44,090 nt of DNA from positions 1 through 44,090 of the forward strand of contig NZ_JANZKP010000028.1 in NCBI RefSeq assembly GCF_025642745.1. Reading direction: 5' to 3'. Position 1 is the first letter of the stretch; each line of letters opens with the position of its first letter. The notes below the pieces were generated by a model. The model was not told where the DNA came from, ran no database searches, and worked only from the letters and a program-made list of their open reading frames with translations. The position numbers and the translations under genes were made by a program. The DNA is from Cellulomonas sp. RIT-PI-Y. Its GTDB lineage: Bacteria; Actinomycetota; Actinomycetes; Actinomycetales; Cellulomonadaceae. Positions 23,972 through 32,238 of this stretch are shown one piece after another.

Positions 23972-25300
23972 GTGGCCGACGATCTGCCCACCGTCTGCGT
24001 CGTCGGCGCCGGGCCGGCCGGGATCTATGCCGCGCACCTGCTGACCCAGTCCATGCCCGCCGTCACGGTGGACCTGCTGGAGAAGCTGCCGGTGCCCTAC
24101 GGCCTGGTCCGGTACGGCGTCGCGCCGGACCACCCGCGGATCAAGAAGATCGTCGACTCCCTGCACCAGCTGCTGGAGAACCCGTCGATCCGCTTGCTCT
24201 GCGACATCGAGGTCGGCCGCGACGTCACCGTCGAGCAACTGCTGTCCGGCTATGACGCGGTCGTGCTGGCCACCGGGGCGGACCGGGACGCCACGCTGGA
24301 CATCCCCGGTCACGACCTGGCCGGATCGCACGGTGCCGCGGCCTTCGTCTCCTGGTACGACGCCCACCCGGACGCCGACCCGGATTGGCCGCTGGACGCC
24401 ACCGAGGCGGCGGTGATCGGCGCCGGGAACGTCGCGCTGGACATCACCCGGATGCTGGCCAAGCCCGCCGACGCCCTGCTGCACACCGACGTCCCGGAGC
24501 ACGTGCACGCCGGCTTCGCCGGGAGTGCGCTGCGGGACATCCACCTGTTCGCCCGGCGCGGTCCGGCGGACACCCGGTTCTCCCCGCTGGAGCTGCGCGA
24601 GCTCGGCGAACAGCGGGACGTCGACGTGATCGTCGACCCGGCGGAGATCGAGCTGGACGAGCACGGCCGCCGGATGGTCGCGCAGTTCACCCCGAAGCGG
24701 CAGATCGTCGACACGCTGCAGGGCTGGGCCGCCCGGGAACCGACCGGTGCGCCGCGGCGCGTGCACCTGCACTTCTACCGGGCCCCGGTCCGGATCGAGG
24801 GCACCGACCACGTCGAGGCGCTGACGGTGGAACGCACCGCTCCCGACGACCTCGGTCGCACCACCGGCACCGGCGAGTACGAGACACACCCCGTCCAGGC
24901 GGTCTACCGCGCGGTCGGCTACACCGGTTCGCCGGTTCCCGGCGCACCCTTCGACCCGGCGCGCGGTGCGATCCCGCACGCCGCGGGCCGGGTGCTCGAC
25001 GACGACGGGGCCACGATCCCCGGTCTGTACGCCACCGGCTGGATCAAGCGCGGTCCGGTCGGCCTGATCGGCTCCACCAAGTCCGACGCGAAGGAGACCG
25101 TGGAGAGCCTGGTCGCCGACCTGGCGCCGCGCGGCGGATCCACCCGGGTGGACGGGCTGCTCGCCCGGCGACCCGTGACCTGGGAGGGTTGGCTCCGGGT
25201 CGACGCCGCGGAACTCGCCGCAGGCGTCGCCCGTGGCCGGGACCGGGTCAAGCTCGTCACCCGGGAGGAGCTGGTCGCGGCGGCGCGGGAGGACGGATGA
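23972..25300 (+). CDS. fprA: Ferredoxin-NADP+ reductase, FprA/adrenodoxin reductase type
   Basis: This flavoenzyme moves electrons between NADPH and ferredoxin, 442 residues. The FAD site is VCVVGAGPAGIYAAHLL near residue 10. EKLPVPYGLVRYGVAPDHP is the family signature and the NADPH site is AVIGAGNVALDITRML (about 150). The C-terminal ATGWIKRGPVGLIGSTKSDA is strongly conserved. The GTG start comes one base after the dismutase stop. With the ferredoxin in the same operon it forms an NADPH-to-ferredoxin chain that could also keep SoxR reduced (inference). Confidence 0.94.
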   Translation: MADDLPTVCVVGAGPAGIYAAHLLTQSMPAVTVDLLEKLPVPYGLVRYGVAPDHPRIKKIVDSLHQLLENPSIRLLCDIEVGRDVTVEQLLSGYDAVVLATGADRDATLDIPGHDLAGSHGAAAFVSWYDAHPDADPDWPLDATEAAVIGAGNVALDITRMLAKPADALLHTDVPEHVHAGFAGSALRDIHLFARRGPADTRFSPLELRELGEQRDVDVIVDPAEIELDEHGRRMVAQFTPKRQIVDTLQGWAAREPTGAPRRVHLHFYRAPVRIEGTDHVEALTVERTAPDDLGRTTGTGEYETHPVQAVYRAVGYTGSPVPGAPFDPARGAIPHAAGRVLDDDGATIPGLYATGWIKRGPVGLIGSTKSDAKETVESLVADLAPRGGSTRVDGLLARRPVTWEGWLRVDAAELAAGVARGRDRVKLVTREELVAAAREDG

Positions 25301-25773
25301 CATTGCAGCCCGAGGACACGCTGTCGGTCGGCGAGGTGAGCCACCGCACCGGCGTCAGCGTGTCCGCGCTGCACTTTTACGAGCGGACCGGCTTGATCGC
25401 CTCGACCCGGTCCGCCGGCAACCAGCGTCGCTACGCCCGGCATATGCTCCGACGGGTGTCGTTGATCGTGATCGCGAAACGGCTCGGCATCCCGCTGGAG
25501 GAGGTCGCCGAGGTGCTCTCCGGCGTCCCGCTGGACCGCCCGCCGACCAAGGGCGAGTGGCAGCGGATGTCCCGCGCCTGGAAGATCCAGCTCGAGGAGC
25601 GCCGCCGCACCATCGAACGCCTGGAGCGCGACCTGGTCGGCTGCATCGGCTGCGGGTGCCTCTCGCTGCGTGCCTGCGCGCTGCTCAACCCCGAGGACGT
25701 GCTCGCCGAGCAGGGGCAGGGTCCGGTCCGCGTCACCGATCCCGCTCACCGGGCCGCGACACCGCGCGCCTGA
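25297..25773 (+). CDS. soxR: Redox-sensing MerR-family activator SoxR
   Basis: This is a transcription activator of 158 residues. The MerR helix-turn-helix (SVGEVSHRTGVSVSALHFYE) is at residues 10-29, then a dimerisation helix and the [2Fe-2S] cysteines C116, C119, C121 and C127 in CIGCGCLSLRAC, the SoxR pattern. Oxidation of the cluster by redox-cycling compounds should switch on the operon at 22995. It is the last gene of that operon (ATGA overlap with fprA), so it activates its own synthesis. In enteric bacteria SoxR acts through SoxS; here it seems to control the defence genes directly. Confidence 0.95.
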   Translation: MTLQPEDTLSVGEVSHRTGVSVSALHFYERTGLIASTRSAGNQRRYARHMLRRVSLIVIAKRLGIPLEEVAEVLSGVPLDRPPTKGEWQRMSRAWKIQLEERRRTIERLERDLVGCIGCGCLSLRACALLNPEDVLAEQGQGPVRVTDPAHRAATPRA

Positions 25774-25835
25774 CGCGTTCGGCTCCCGGGCCGCGACACC
25801 CGCGCCTGACGCGCCCGGCTCCGGGCTGCGACACT
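25751..25835 (+). repeat. About 36-bp tandem repeat spanning the soxR end
   Basis: Units starting GGGCCGCGACACC at 25751 and 25788 are nearly identical over about 35 bp, and a third partial unit starts at 25823 (GGGCTGCGACACT). The first covers the soxR stop codon, and the third lies six bases before the next start. The last unit includes TGCGACACTGGTCGCA, a 6-bp stem. The array probably arose by local duplication. Confidence 0.7.
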
Positions 25836-25841
25836 GGTCGC

Positions 25842-25964
25842 ATGTGCTTCCCGGTTCCGTGTTCCGTGTGCGGCAAGACGACCTGGTCCGGCTGCGGTCT
25901 GCACGTCGACGAGGTCCGGGCCGCGGTCCCCGCCGACGAGTGGTGCGGCCACGACGGCGCGTAG
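25842..25964 (+). CDS. Tiny Cys-rich conserved protein (40 residues)
   Basis: This is a very short protein beginning MCFPVPCSVCGKTTWSGCG and ending DEWCGHDGA, with cysteines at 2, 7, 10, 18 and 35. The CSVCGKTTW(S/A)GCG block matches a small family I recall as common in bacteria and plants, with no known function. A zinc-ribbon-like fold is plausible. There is no ribosome site. A -10-like GACACT ends six bases before the ATG, so it may be leaderless. Its TAG stop overlaps the -10 of the following gene. Confidence 0.75.
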   Translation: MCFPVPCSVCGKTTWSGCGLHVDEVRAAVPADEWCGHDGA

Positions 25965-25973
25965 CGTGACCGG

Positions 25974-26993
25974 ATGACGCTCAGCCCGGAGGTCGCCGCC
26001 TGGTTGCTGGACACCGATCCGGCGCTGCGGTGGCGGGTGCAGCGCGATCTGCTGCACGAATCCGAGGTGACCTGGCGCCGGACCCGGGAACGGGTGGCGG
26101 AGGAGGGCTTCGGCGCCCGGTTGCTGGCGCTGCAGGACCCGGACGGTCAGTGGGCCGGGGGTGCGTTCTTCCCGCGCGGGTTCGACGGCTCGGGTGAGGG
26201 GCAGCCGTGGACCGCGACCACCTGGGTGCTGAACGACCTCCGCGAGTGGGGCGTGGACGCGGCGGCGCTGGGCGACACGGCCGAGCGGCTGACCGCGGTG
26301 CGCTGGGAGTACGAGGACCTGCCGTACTGGGGCGGTGAGGTCGACGTCTGCATCAACTCGTGGACGCTGTCCAACGGACTCTGGCTCGGTGCGGACGTCG
26401 ACGCCCTGGTCGACTGGTTCGGCGCGCACCAGCTCGCGGACGGCGGGTGGAACTGCGAGTGGGTCGAGGGATCGACCCGGTCGTCCTTCCACTCCACCCT
26501 GAACGCGCTGCGCGGCCTGCTGGACTACGAGCGGCGCACCGGCGACCGGGGGCGCACCGCGGCGGTGCGGCACGCGGGGGAGGAGTACCTGCTCGCCCGT
26601 CGCCTGCTCCGGCGGGCGACCACCGGTGAGCCGGTCGGCCCGTGGGCCACCCGGCTGCGCTATCCGTCCCGGTGGGCGTACAGCGTGTTGACCGCGCTCG
26701 ACCACTTCCGGGCCGCGGCGCTGCACGACGGCGTGGCACCCGATCCGCGGCTGGCCGAGGCGGTCGAGCTGGTGGCCCGCGCCCGCCGGGTGGACGGCAC
26801 GTGGGCGCAGGGTCCGCGGCTGGCGGGCGAGGTCTGGTTCGAGGTGGACGTGCCGGAGGGCGAACCGTCGCCCTGGGTGACCTTCCGGGCGCTGCGCGTG
26901 CTGGACTGGTGGGAATCGGCACACCAGCCCGGCCGCCCGCCCGGCCCGGGAGCGGACACCGGGCCGGCGCCGGGCTCAGCCCAGCAGCGGTAG
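25974..26993 (+). CDS. Prenyltransferase/squalene-cyclase-like alpha-toroid protein
   Basis: This is a 339-residue soluble protein with repeated helical units and QW-like motifs: LLALQDPDGQWAGG, HQLADGGWNCEW and ARRVDGTWAQGP. Such repeats mark the alpha/alpha toroid of terpene cyclases and prenyltransferases. The DXDD catalytic motif of squalene cyclases is not seen, so an enzymatic role is uncertain. TAGCGT ends six bases before the ATG and no ribosome site is present, so the message may be leaderless. Its 3' end overlaps the convergent DUF2000 gene by 18 bases. Confidence 0.75.
   Translation: MTLSPEVAAWLLDTDPALRWRVQRDLLHESEVTWRRTRERVAEEGFGARLLALQDPDGQWAGGAFFPRGFDGSGEGQPWTATTWVLNDLREWGVDAAALGDTAERLTAVRWEYEDLPYWGGEVDVCINSWTLSNGLWLGADVDALVDWFGAHQLADGGWNCEWVEGSTRSSFHSTLNALRGLLDYERRTGDRGRTAAVRHAGEEYLLARRLLRRATTGEPVGPWATRLRYPSRWAYSVLTALDHFRAAALHDGVAPDPRLAEAVELVARARRVDGTWAQGPRLAGEVWFEVDVPEGEPSPWVTFRALRVLDWWESAHQPGRPPGPGADTGPAPGSAQQR
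26941..26967. terminator. Hairpin inside convergent gene ends
   Basis: A perfect 9-bp stem CCGGCCCGG / CCGGGCCGG with a 9-base loop lies inside the last codons of the toroid-like gene, just past the stop of the convergent DUF2000 gene. It could terminate the minus-strand message. Confidence 0.45.
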
Positions 26994-27434
26994 CCGTCCG
27001 ACGATCCGGTCCACCCGGTTGCGCGGGCCGACCAGACCGACCGCGGTGTACCGGGGTGCGGCGTCCCCGGCGACCGCGGCGAGGTACTCGTCGTAGACGC
27101 GGGTCTGCTGGGCGTGATCGGGCATGTCGACGACCAGCACGTCCTCGGAGCCCGCGGCCTTGGCCCGCACCGCGGCGAGCTGGTCGGCGTCCGCGGCCAG
27201 CACCGTGCACCCCGCCCACGGCAGGCCGGGGTGGACGGCACCGGCGGCGTCCACCGCGTCGGGTCCGAGCAGACCGGTCACCCGTGACCCGGTGGCGGCC
27301 GCGAGGCAGACCGCGGCGTTGACGGCCCGGCCCGGCGGCAGATCGGCGTCGACGACCACCACCCACTTCAGGCGGGCGCTGCGGGTGGGGGCAGCGGTGT
27401 CGATCTCCTCGGGGGCGAAACCGAACGGGGTCAT
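26976..27434 (-). CDS. DUF2000 family protein
   Basis: This is a 152-residue protein of the DUF2000 type, an alpha/beta fold related to peptidyl-tRNA hydrolase 2. Recognisable parts are the opening strand KWVVVVDADLPPGRAVNAAVCLAAATG, the central LPWAGCTVLAADADQLAAVR and the middle DMPDHAQQTRVYDEYLAAV. The biochemical role is unknown. ATG 27434 has AGGAG five bases upstream; an earlier ATG at 27458 does not. It is divergent from an Lrp regulator, a pairing that suggests control by it. Confidence 0.82.
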   Translation of the reverse strand: MTPFGFAPEEIDTAAPTRSARLKWVVVVDADLPPGRAVNAAVCLAAATGSRVTGLLGPDAVDAAGAVHPGLPWAGCTVLAADADQLAAVRAKAAGSEDVLVVDMPDHAQQTRVYDEYLAAVAGDAAPRYTAVGLVGPRNRVDRIVGRLPLLG

Positions 27435-27509
27435 GGGTGCTCCTGTGGTGTCGGTCATGCGGTGGGACAGCGACACAGTAGGCACTGATCGGGCATGCTG
27501 ACCGATGAG

Positions 27510-27524
27510 CCGTACGACGTACGG
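27510..27524. promoter_or_regulatory. 15-bp palindrome in the DUF2000/Lrp divergent region
   Basis: CCGTACGACGTACGG is a perfect palindrome around a central A, 22 bases before the Lrp start. A second weak dyad (ATCGG...CCGAT, 27488-27506) adjoins it. Lrp/AsnC proteins bind such short dyads, so this is the likely operator for both divergent genes. Confidence 0.55.
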
Positions 27525-27546
27525 AATTGGTCGCGAGGAGAGGTCG

Positions 27547-28020
27547 ATGGACGAACTTGATGCGGCGATCGTGGCCGCGCTCCAGTCGGATGCACGGAAG
27601 ACGAATCGGGAGGTCGCGGCCGAGGTCGGGGTGTCGCCGACCACCGCGCTGGACCGCACCCGGGCGCTGCGTCGACGCGGGGTGATCCGCGGCGCGACGC
27701 TGGATGTCGACCTGCGCCGGCTCGGTCGCGGGGTGCAGGCGCTGATCGCGGTGCGGATCCGGCCGCCGTCCCGTCGGCACATCGAGGCGTTCCGGGACTG
27801 GGTGAGCCGGTTGCCGGACGTGCTGGGGGTGTTCGTGGTCAGCGGCGACGACGACTTCGTGATCCACGTGGCGGTGCCGGACAACGACAGCCTGTACGCC
27901 TTCGTGATCGACCGGCTCACCCAGCGGGCCGAAGTGGCGAACGTCCGGACCACGGTGGTCTACGAGCACCTGCGCAACCCGGCGATCGGCATCACCCCGG
28001 ACGCGATCACGGGCCGGTGA
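27547..28020 (+). CDS. Lrp/AsnC-family transcriptional regulator
   Basis: This 157-residue regulator has an N-terminal winged helix (DELDAAIVAALQSDARKTNREVA, then VGVSPTTALDRTRALRRRGVI) and a C-terminal RAM ligand-binding domain with VLGVFVVSGDDDFVIHVAV. It probably senses an amino acid or related metabolite and controls the divergent DUF2000 gene and itself through the palindrome at 27510. ATG 27547 follows a GAGGAGAGG site. Confidence 0.92.
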   Translation: MDELDAAIVAALQSDARKTNREVAAEVGVSPTTALDRTRALRRRGVIRGATLDVDLRRLGRGVQALIAVRIRPPSRRHIEAFRDWVSRLPDVLGVFVVSGDDDFVIHVAVPDNDSLYAFVIDRLTQRAEVANVRTTVVYEHLRNPAIGITPDAITGR

Positions 28021-28042
28021 CCCCCACCGGCCCGTGATCGCG
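28002..28042. terminator. Very strong bidirectional terminator
   Basis: A perfect 18-bp stem (28002-28019 with 28025-28042) closes a 5-base loop and includes the Lrp stop codon. It ends two bases before the stop of the convergent ribosomal protein L32 gene, so it isolates the two operons from each other. Confidence 0.88.
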
Positions 28043-28043
28043 G

Positions 28044-28205
28044 TCAGAGCAGCCCGCGCTGGACCGCCCGGACCAGCCGGCGCGGCACCTGGACCGGCTC
28101 GCCGTCCGGTCGCCGGGCCTCGACCAGCGTGGTCGCGGTGGCCTTCCACTGCGAGCGGCGGGCGCGGGTGTTGCTGCGGGAGAGCTTGCGCTTGGGGACC
28201 GCCAT
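28044..28205 (-). CDS. rpmF: 50S ribosomal protein L32, zinc-free form
   Basis: This 53-residue protein begins [20 protein letters not shown], the L32 N-terminus. There is no cysteine, so the zinc ribbon of the usual form is absent. It is the last gene of a six-gene run of zinc-free ribosomal proteins, and its ATG overlaps the L36 stop (TGATG). It would form part of the ribosome at zinc starvation. Confidence 0.93.
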   Translation of the reverse strand: MAVPKRKLSRSNTRARRSQWKATATTLVEARRPDGEPVQVPRRLVRAVQRGLL

Positions 28206-28327
28206 CAGCCCTGCCTCGCCTTCCAGCGCGGATTGCGCTTGTTGATCACGTAGGTCTTGCCGTGCCGACGGACCACGATCGATCCGTCCTTCTTCTTCAG
28301 GGACGCCAGGGACGCGCGGACCTTCAT
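28205..28327 (-). CDS. rpmJ: 50S ribosomal protein L36, zinc-free form
   Basis: This is a 40-residue protein with [19 protein letters not shown] and the conserved end [11 protein letters not shown]. The four zinc ligands (three Cys and one His) of the standard L36 are missing, as expected for the paralogue made under zinc limitation. It overlaps the L31 stop by ATGA. Confidence 0.93.
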   Translation of the reverse strand: MKVRASLASLKKKDGSIVVRRHGKTYVINKRNPRWKARQG

Positions 28328-28578
28328 CGGGTGCCTCCGGTGCCGTAGCGACGGTGGAACTTCTCCACCCGCCCGGCGGTGTCGAGGACGCGGCCCTTGC
28401 CGGTCCAGAACGGGTGACTGGCCGAGGACACGTCGACGTCGACCACGGGGTACGTGTGGCCGTCCTCCCACTCGACGGTGCGGTCGCTGGTCACCGTGGA
28501 CCGGGTCAGGAAGGCGTAGCCGACCGACGGGTCCCGGAAGACGACCGGGTGGTCATCGGGGTGGATACCGGGCTTCAT
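28324..28578 (-). CDS. rpmE2: 50S ribosomal protein L31 type B
   Basis: This is an 84-residue type B L31 starting [20 protein letters not shown], with [20 protein letters not shown] and the conserved [21 protein letters not shown]. The CxxC of type A is absent. It replaces the zinc-containing L31 when zinc is short. An 11-base gap follows the S14 gene, holding a GAGGAG ribosome site. Confidence 0.95.
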   Translation of the reverse strand: MKPGIHPDDHPVVFRDPSVGYAFLTRSTVTSDRTVEWEDGHTYPVVDVDVSSASHPFWTGKGRVLDTAGRVEKFHRRYGTGGTR

Positions 28579-28588
28579 GGCGTGCTCC

Positions 28589-28894
28589 TCACCAGCTCGA
28601 CTTCGTGACACCGGGCAGCTCGCCGCGGTGGGCCATCTGACGCATCCGGACCCGCGACACCCCGAACTTCCGCAGGTGCCCGCGCGGTCGGCCGTCGGCG
28701 ACGTCCCGGTTGCGCAGGCGGGTCGGGCTGGCGTCACGCGGCAGGGCGTGCAGCGCAGCCATCGCCTCGGCACGCGCCTGCGGGGTCGCCGTGACGTCGA
28801 CGCTGGCGCGCTTGAGCTCCAGCCGACGCTCGGCGTACCGAGCCACCACGGCCCGGCGCTGCTCGTTCTTGGCGATCTTCGACGTCTTGGCCAT
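28589..28894 (-). CDS. rpsN: 30S ribosomal protein S14, zinc-free long form
   Basis: This is a 101-residue S14 starting [20 protein letters not shown], with the conserved end [20 protein letters not shown] and [10 protein letters not shown]. It is the long form without the CxxC zinc site of the 61-residue form. It overlaps the L33 stop. Confidence 0.95.
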   Translation of the reverse strand: MAKTSKIAKNEQRRAVVARYAERRLELKRASVDVTATPQARAEAMAALHALPRDASPTRLRNRDVADGRPRGHLRKFGVSRVRMRQMAHRGELPGVTKSSW

Positions 28895-29061
28895 CAGCGC
28901 TCCTCGCGGAAGTCGACGTGCCGGCGCACGACGGGGTCGAACTTGCGGAGCACCAGGCGCTCCGGGTCGTTGCGGCGGTTCTTGCGGGTGACGTACGTGA
29001 AACCGGTCCCGGCGGTGCTGCGCAGCTTGATCACCGGGCGCAGATCGACGCGGCCGGCCAT
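28894..29061 (-). CDS. rpmG: 50S ribosomal protein L33, zinc-free form
   Basis: This 55-residue L33 reads [20 protein letters not shown] with [20 protein letters not shown] and lacks cysteines. The ATG shares its last base with the stop of L28, and its own stop overlaps S14, so translation is coupled along the operon. Confidence 0.95.
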   Translation of the reverse strand: MAGRVDLRPVIKLRSTAGTGFTYVTRKNRRNDPERLVLRKFDPVVRRHVDFREER

Positions 29062-29297
29062 CAGACCTTCTCCCCGCGCGCCAGGATCCGGGCCACGACG
29101 ACGTCGATGCCGACCTTGTCGATGGTCTTGATCCCGCGCGCGCTGACCTGGAGCGTGACGTGCCGGCCGAGCGTGGGCACGTAGTAGCGCTTGCGCTGGA
29201 TGTTCGGGTCGAACCGGCGCTTGGTCCGACGGTGTGAGTGGGAGATCGAATGGCCGAACCCGGGAACGGTCCCGAGCACCTGGCAGTAAGCGGACAT
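29061..29297 (-). CDS. rpmB: 50S ribosomal protein L28, zinc-free form
   Basis: This 78-residue L28 opens [20 protein letters not shown] followed by [20 protein letters not shown]. One of the paired N-terminal zinc cysteines is gone (CQVLG instead of CxxCG), which marks the zinc-independent form. It is the first gene of the operon. On the minus strand TATTCT ends six bases before the ATG, so the message is probably leaderless. A Zur-like palindrome lies just upstream. Confidence 0.95.
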   Translation of the reverse strand: MSAYCQVLGTVPGFGHSISHSHRRTKRRFDPNIQRKRYYVPTLGRHVTLQVSARGIKTIDKVGIDVVVARILARGEKV

Positions 29298-29315
29298 GGC
29301 AGGAGAATAGCGCTA

Positions 29316-29332
29316 ATGAGAACCACTCGCAT
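29316..29332. promoter_or_regulatory. Probable Zur box between the divergent zinc-limitation genes
   Basis: ATGAGAACCACTCGCAT is a 17-bp dyad (ATGNGA...TCNCAT) that agrees at most positions with the actinobacterial Zur consensus, roughly ATGAAAATCATTTTCAT. It lies between the L28 gene and the CobW-like gene, upstream of the -10 elements TATTCT (minus, 29309-29304) and TACGGT (plus, 29341-29346). Confidence 0.65.
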
Positions 29333-29381
29333 CAATCGGGTACGGTGAGCGGGTCCACCCCGCCCGCAGAAGGAGCCCGTC

Positions 29382-30464
29382 GTGCGCCCCAAGCCGCTGT
29401 CCGTGCTGTCCACCCTCGACCCGGTGCTCCGCGACACCGCGATCTTCGGCCTGGTCGTCGATCGTCCCGGCACCGTGGTGCTGCGGCACGACATCGTGGA
29501 GGGCGGCATCCGTCGCGTGGTGGTCGACACCGGGGGAGTCATCGAGGACCTGCTGGTCCCGCTCGCCCACGCCTGCCTGAGCTGCTCGGTGCGCGAGGAC
29601 GCCGTGCCCACCCTGGCGCGGCTCGCCGCCGACCCGCGCTGGGACGCGGTGCTGATGGCCCTGCCGGTCTCCGCCGAGTCGTTGCCGGTGGTGCGCGCCC
29701 TGAGCTGGGAGTCCGGCCCGGGAGGTGCTCTCGGCTCGTTGACCCTGGCCCGGGTCGTCACCGTGGTCGACGGCACCGGTGTCGAGGCCGACCTCCTCGG
29801 CGACGACCTCCTGGTCGAACGCGACATCGCCCTGACCGGGGACGACGGTCGTGCGGTCGGCGAGGCGGCGGCCGCCCAGCTCGGCCACGCGGACCTGGTG
29901 GTCGTCGAGGGTCCCGCCGACGCCGTGGACTCCGACCTGGTCGACCACCTGCGCGCCGCCGACTCGATCCGGATCGCCGGACTGTCCGCGCTGTCCGCCG
30001 ACGCCGTCTTCACCGGTCGGCACGACGTCACCGCGGGCGAGCGCCGGCTCGACCCCGCGCACGCCGCACCGCGCGCCGACGCCCCCACCGGCCACGGCGT
30101 CTGGACCCTCGACCTGCGCTCCGACCGGCCGCTGCACCCCGAGCGTCTGGTCCGCGAGGTCGAGCGCCTGGGCAACGGACCCTTCCGCAGCCGCGGGCAC
30201 TTCTGGGTGCCGAGCCGCCCCGACAGCGTCTGCGTGTGGGACGGCGCGGGCTTCCAGCTCTCGATCGGGGCGATGGGGCACTGGGACGGCCGCGAGCCGG
30301 GGACGCGGCTGGTGTTCACCGGGGTCGGACCCGGCCGGGACGAACTGGTGGCGGCGTTCGAGGAGGTGCTGCTGACGGCGGAGGAGTACGCGGACGGGAT
30401 GCACGCCTGGTTGGGGCGGGCGGATGTGCTGGAGCCGTGGCTGGGGGAGCGGTCGGGGGTGTGA
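29382..30464 (+). CDS. CobW/COG0523-like protein without P-loop (Mrf-like)
   Basis: This 360-residue protein aligns with COG0523 metal-chaperone GTPases, but the Walker A position reads [16 protein letters not shown] instead of GxxGxGKT, so GTP binding is unlikely. The metal motif survives as CLSCSVRED (canonical CxCC), and the C-terminal domain is present ([19 protein letters not shown]). In mycobacteria a CobW-like protein beside the zinc-free ribosomal genes, Mrf, recruits the hibernation factor to those ribosomes under zinc starvation; the same position here suggests an equivalent role (inference). The GTG start has AGGAG. It is divergent from the ribosomal genes with a shared Zur-like site. 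Confidence 0.8.
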   Translation: MRPKPLSVLSTLDPVLRDTAIFGLVVDRPGTVVLRHDIVEGGIRRVVVDTGGVIEDLLVPLAHACLSCSVREDAVPTLARLAADPRWDAVLMALPVSAESLPVVRALSWESGPGGALGSLTLARVVTVVDGTGVEADLLGDDLLVERDIALTGDDGRAVGEAAAAQLGHADLVVVEGPADAVDSDLVDHLRAADSIRIAGLSALSADAVFTGRHDVTAGERRLDPAHAAPRADAPTGHGVWTLDLRSDRPLHPERLVREVERLGNGPFRSRGHFWVPSRPDSVCVWDGAGFQLSIGAMGHWDGREPGTRLVFTGVGPGRDELVAAFEEVLLTAEEYADGMHAWLGRADVLEPWLGERSGV

Positions 30465-30468
30465 GCGG

Positions 30469-32238
30469 TCAGGGGAAGAAGTGGCGGAGGTGCTCCCGGA
30501 GCGCTGGGTCGCAGACATACACGTAGGTACCGCGCATGCCGCGGGTCATCAGGACGGCGTAGATGTTGGTAACGAACTCCAGCAGCTCGTCGTCGTCGAA
30601 CCGGAGGCCGAGCAGCGGATTGTTCTCCATGCCCTTGCGGTCCGAGTACGCGGCGCGGTCGAACGTCAGACGTCCGCGCACCGGGTCGAAGCTCAGGTCC
30701 GGGCCGATGATCACACCGGTGTAGTTGAGGTCGTACCCCTGCACGGTGTGCACAGACCCGACCTCGTCGCGGGCGCAGCGCCTGGTCACCCAGTCGTCGG
30801 TGGTGCTGTTCCACCGCATCCGGAAGTCGCCGATCTCGATGTCGTACCCGGCGGCCTGCGAATCGGCCGGAGCCCCCTTCGTCCGCCACGGCCACGCGTA
30901 GCCGGCGACCATCCGGGCCAGACCGACCTCGTCATCCCTCGCCCGTATCGCGGAACGCATGACCTCGACATCGTCGAAGAAGCGCAGGTCGTAGGAGGGG
31001 AACCGACGTGGCCGGGGAACATCGGCACCGGTCGGGTCGAGCAGCCCGCGGATGTACCCGACGTAGTCGTGATCGACCGACATCCGCATCTGTGAGGTGA
31101 GGCGGTACCACCGGCGATCGTGGCGGGCCTGATCGGCAAGTGCCCGCAGCCGGGGCGCCGGAAGGTCAGCAGGTCGGATCCGTTGGGCGACGTCCACGAG
31201 GAAGATCTGGTGGGTGCTCCGAGCGAGCAGCCAGTCCAGCTGGGTGCGGTCCGGATCATCTGAACCCCACAGGGTGGTGTTGATGGCCGGGAACTTCGCG
31301 TTGAGAGCGGCCGACGCCTGATTGGCGCGACGGCTCAGTCGATGGGTCTCGTCCACGATCAGCAGGTCGAAGGGCTCGGTTGCTTCCCCCACCTCCCACG
31401 GAGACAACACCATGCCCTTGTCCAGCCCCGGGGTCTTGGCGAAGACCCGTTCCACCGAACTGCGCAGCGACTTCTGCGGCACGACGAACCCGATCCGGCG
31501 CAGCTGGCCGAAGACCTCACGGAATCCGTCGGCGAAGAAGTCCGCGAAGGGCGAGTCCGGTTCGCGGACGCCTGCTGCGGGCGGTGCGCCCAGATCCCGC
31601 AGGAGCTTGATGAGGAACACCGCCAGGACGGTCTTCCCAGTGCCGGGCTCGCCCTCGACCACACTGGTGCTCGGACGACCGGCGCGGAGGTCGAGGTCCA
31701 GCCCTTCGAGGATGTTCTCCACCGCGATGGCCTGATCCCGGTTCAGTGCCTTGTACGGGGAGAGCTTGTACAGGGCGGTGTTCTCCAGCGCGCCGACGAG
31801 GTCCGTCGCGTCGCCGGGATATGCCCTGCGGAGCTCGGGGTCGATGCTGCTGAGTAGTTGCTCGAAGATGGCCGGAAACGAGGCTCGGTAGCTGTCGCGG
31901 TCGAAGTAGTCGGCGTCGACTATGCCGTTGTTCTCGTTGAGAACGGTGAAGCCCTGCTGCGCGGCGAACCACTGGATCAAGTGGGATTCGAGATCGAGAC
32001 ACGCGGACTTGTTGAAGCGGTCGCGTACCACTACTCGTCCGCGGGTCAGGCGCAGATCCTCCTTTGTGCGCAGGTGCTGCCGCATCCGCGTGACCAGGTG
32101 CAGGGTTTCGCCGATGTAGATCCGCTTGCCGCCGGTCAGGGCGTAGACGACCGGCCAGTTGAGATGGGTCGTCTGATCCCCGAGCCCGGCGAGTGCCTTC
32201 GATCGGAACGGGAACTCGGTGATGTCAGAGCTGGTCAT
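30469..32238 (-). CDS. GIY-YIG nuclease fused to DUF2075 P-loop ATPase/helicase
   Basis: This 589-residue protein has an N-terminal GIY-YIG-type domain ([20 protein letters not shown] at about residue 29, with Arg and E downstream). The DUF2075 ATPase follows, with Walker [14 protein letters not shown] (about 195), Walker [17 protein letters not shown] (about 290) and helicase-like late motifs such as [23 protein letters not shown]2075 proteins are often found in defence islands, and the nuclease fusion suggests DNA cutting driven by ATP. It overlaps the upstream MazG-like gene by 14 bases, so the two form one unit. No transposase or other defence gene is adjacent. Confidence 0.85.
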   Translation of the reverse strand: MTSSDITEFPFRSKALAGLGDQTTHLNWPVVYALTGGKRIYIGETLHLVTRMRQHLRTKEDLRLTRGRVVVRDRFNKSACLDLESHLIQWFAAQQGFTVLNENNGIVDADYFDRDSYRASFPAIFEQLLSSIDPELRRAYPGDATDLVGALENTALYKLSPYKALNRDQAIAVENILEGLDLDLRAGRPSTSVVEGEPGTGKTVLAVFLIKLLRDLGAPPAAGVREPDSPFADFFADGFREVFGQLRRIGFVVPQKSLRSSVERVFAKTPGLDKGMVLSPWEVGEATEPFDLLIVDETHRLSRRANQASAALNAKFPAINTTLWGSDDPDRTQLDWLLARSTHQIFLVDVAQRIRPADLPAPRLRALADQARHDRRWYRLTSQMRMSVDHDYVGYIRGLLDPTGADVPRPRRFPSYDLRFFDDVEVMRSAIRARDDEVGLARMVAGYAWPWRTKGAPADSQAAGYDIEIGDFRMRWNSTTDDWVTRRCARDEVGSVHTVQGYDLNYTGVIIGPDLSFDPVRGRLTFDRAAYSDRKGMENNPLLGLRFDDDELLEFVTNIYAVLMTRGMRGTYVYVCDPALREHLRHFFP

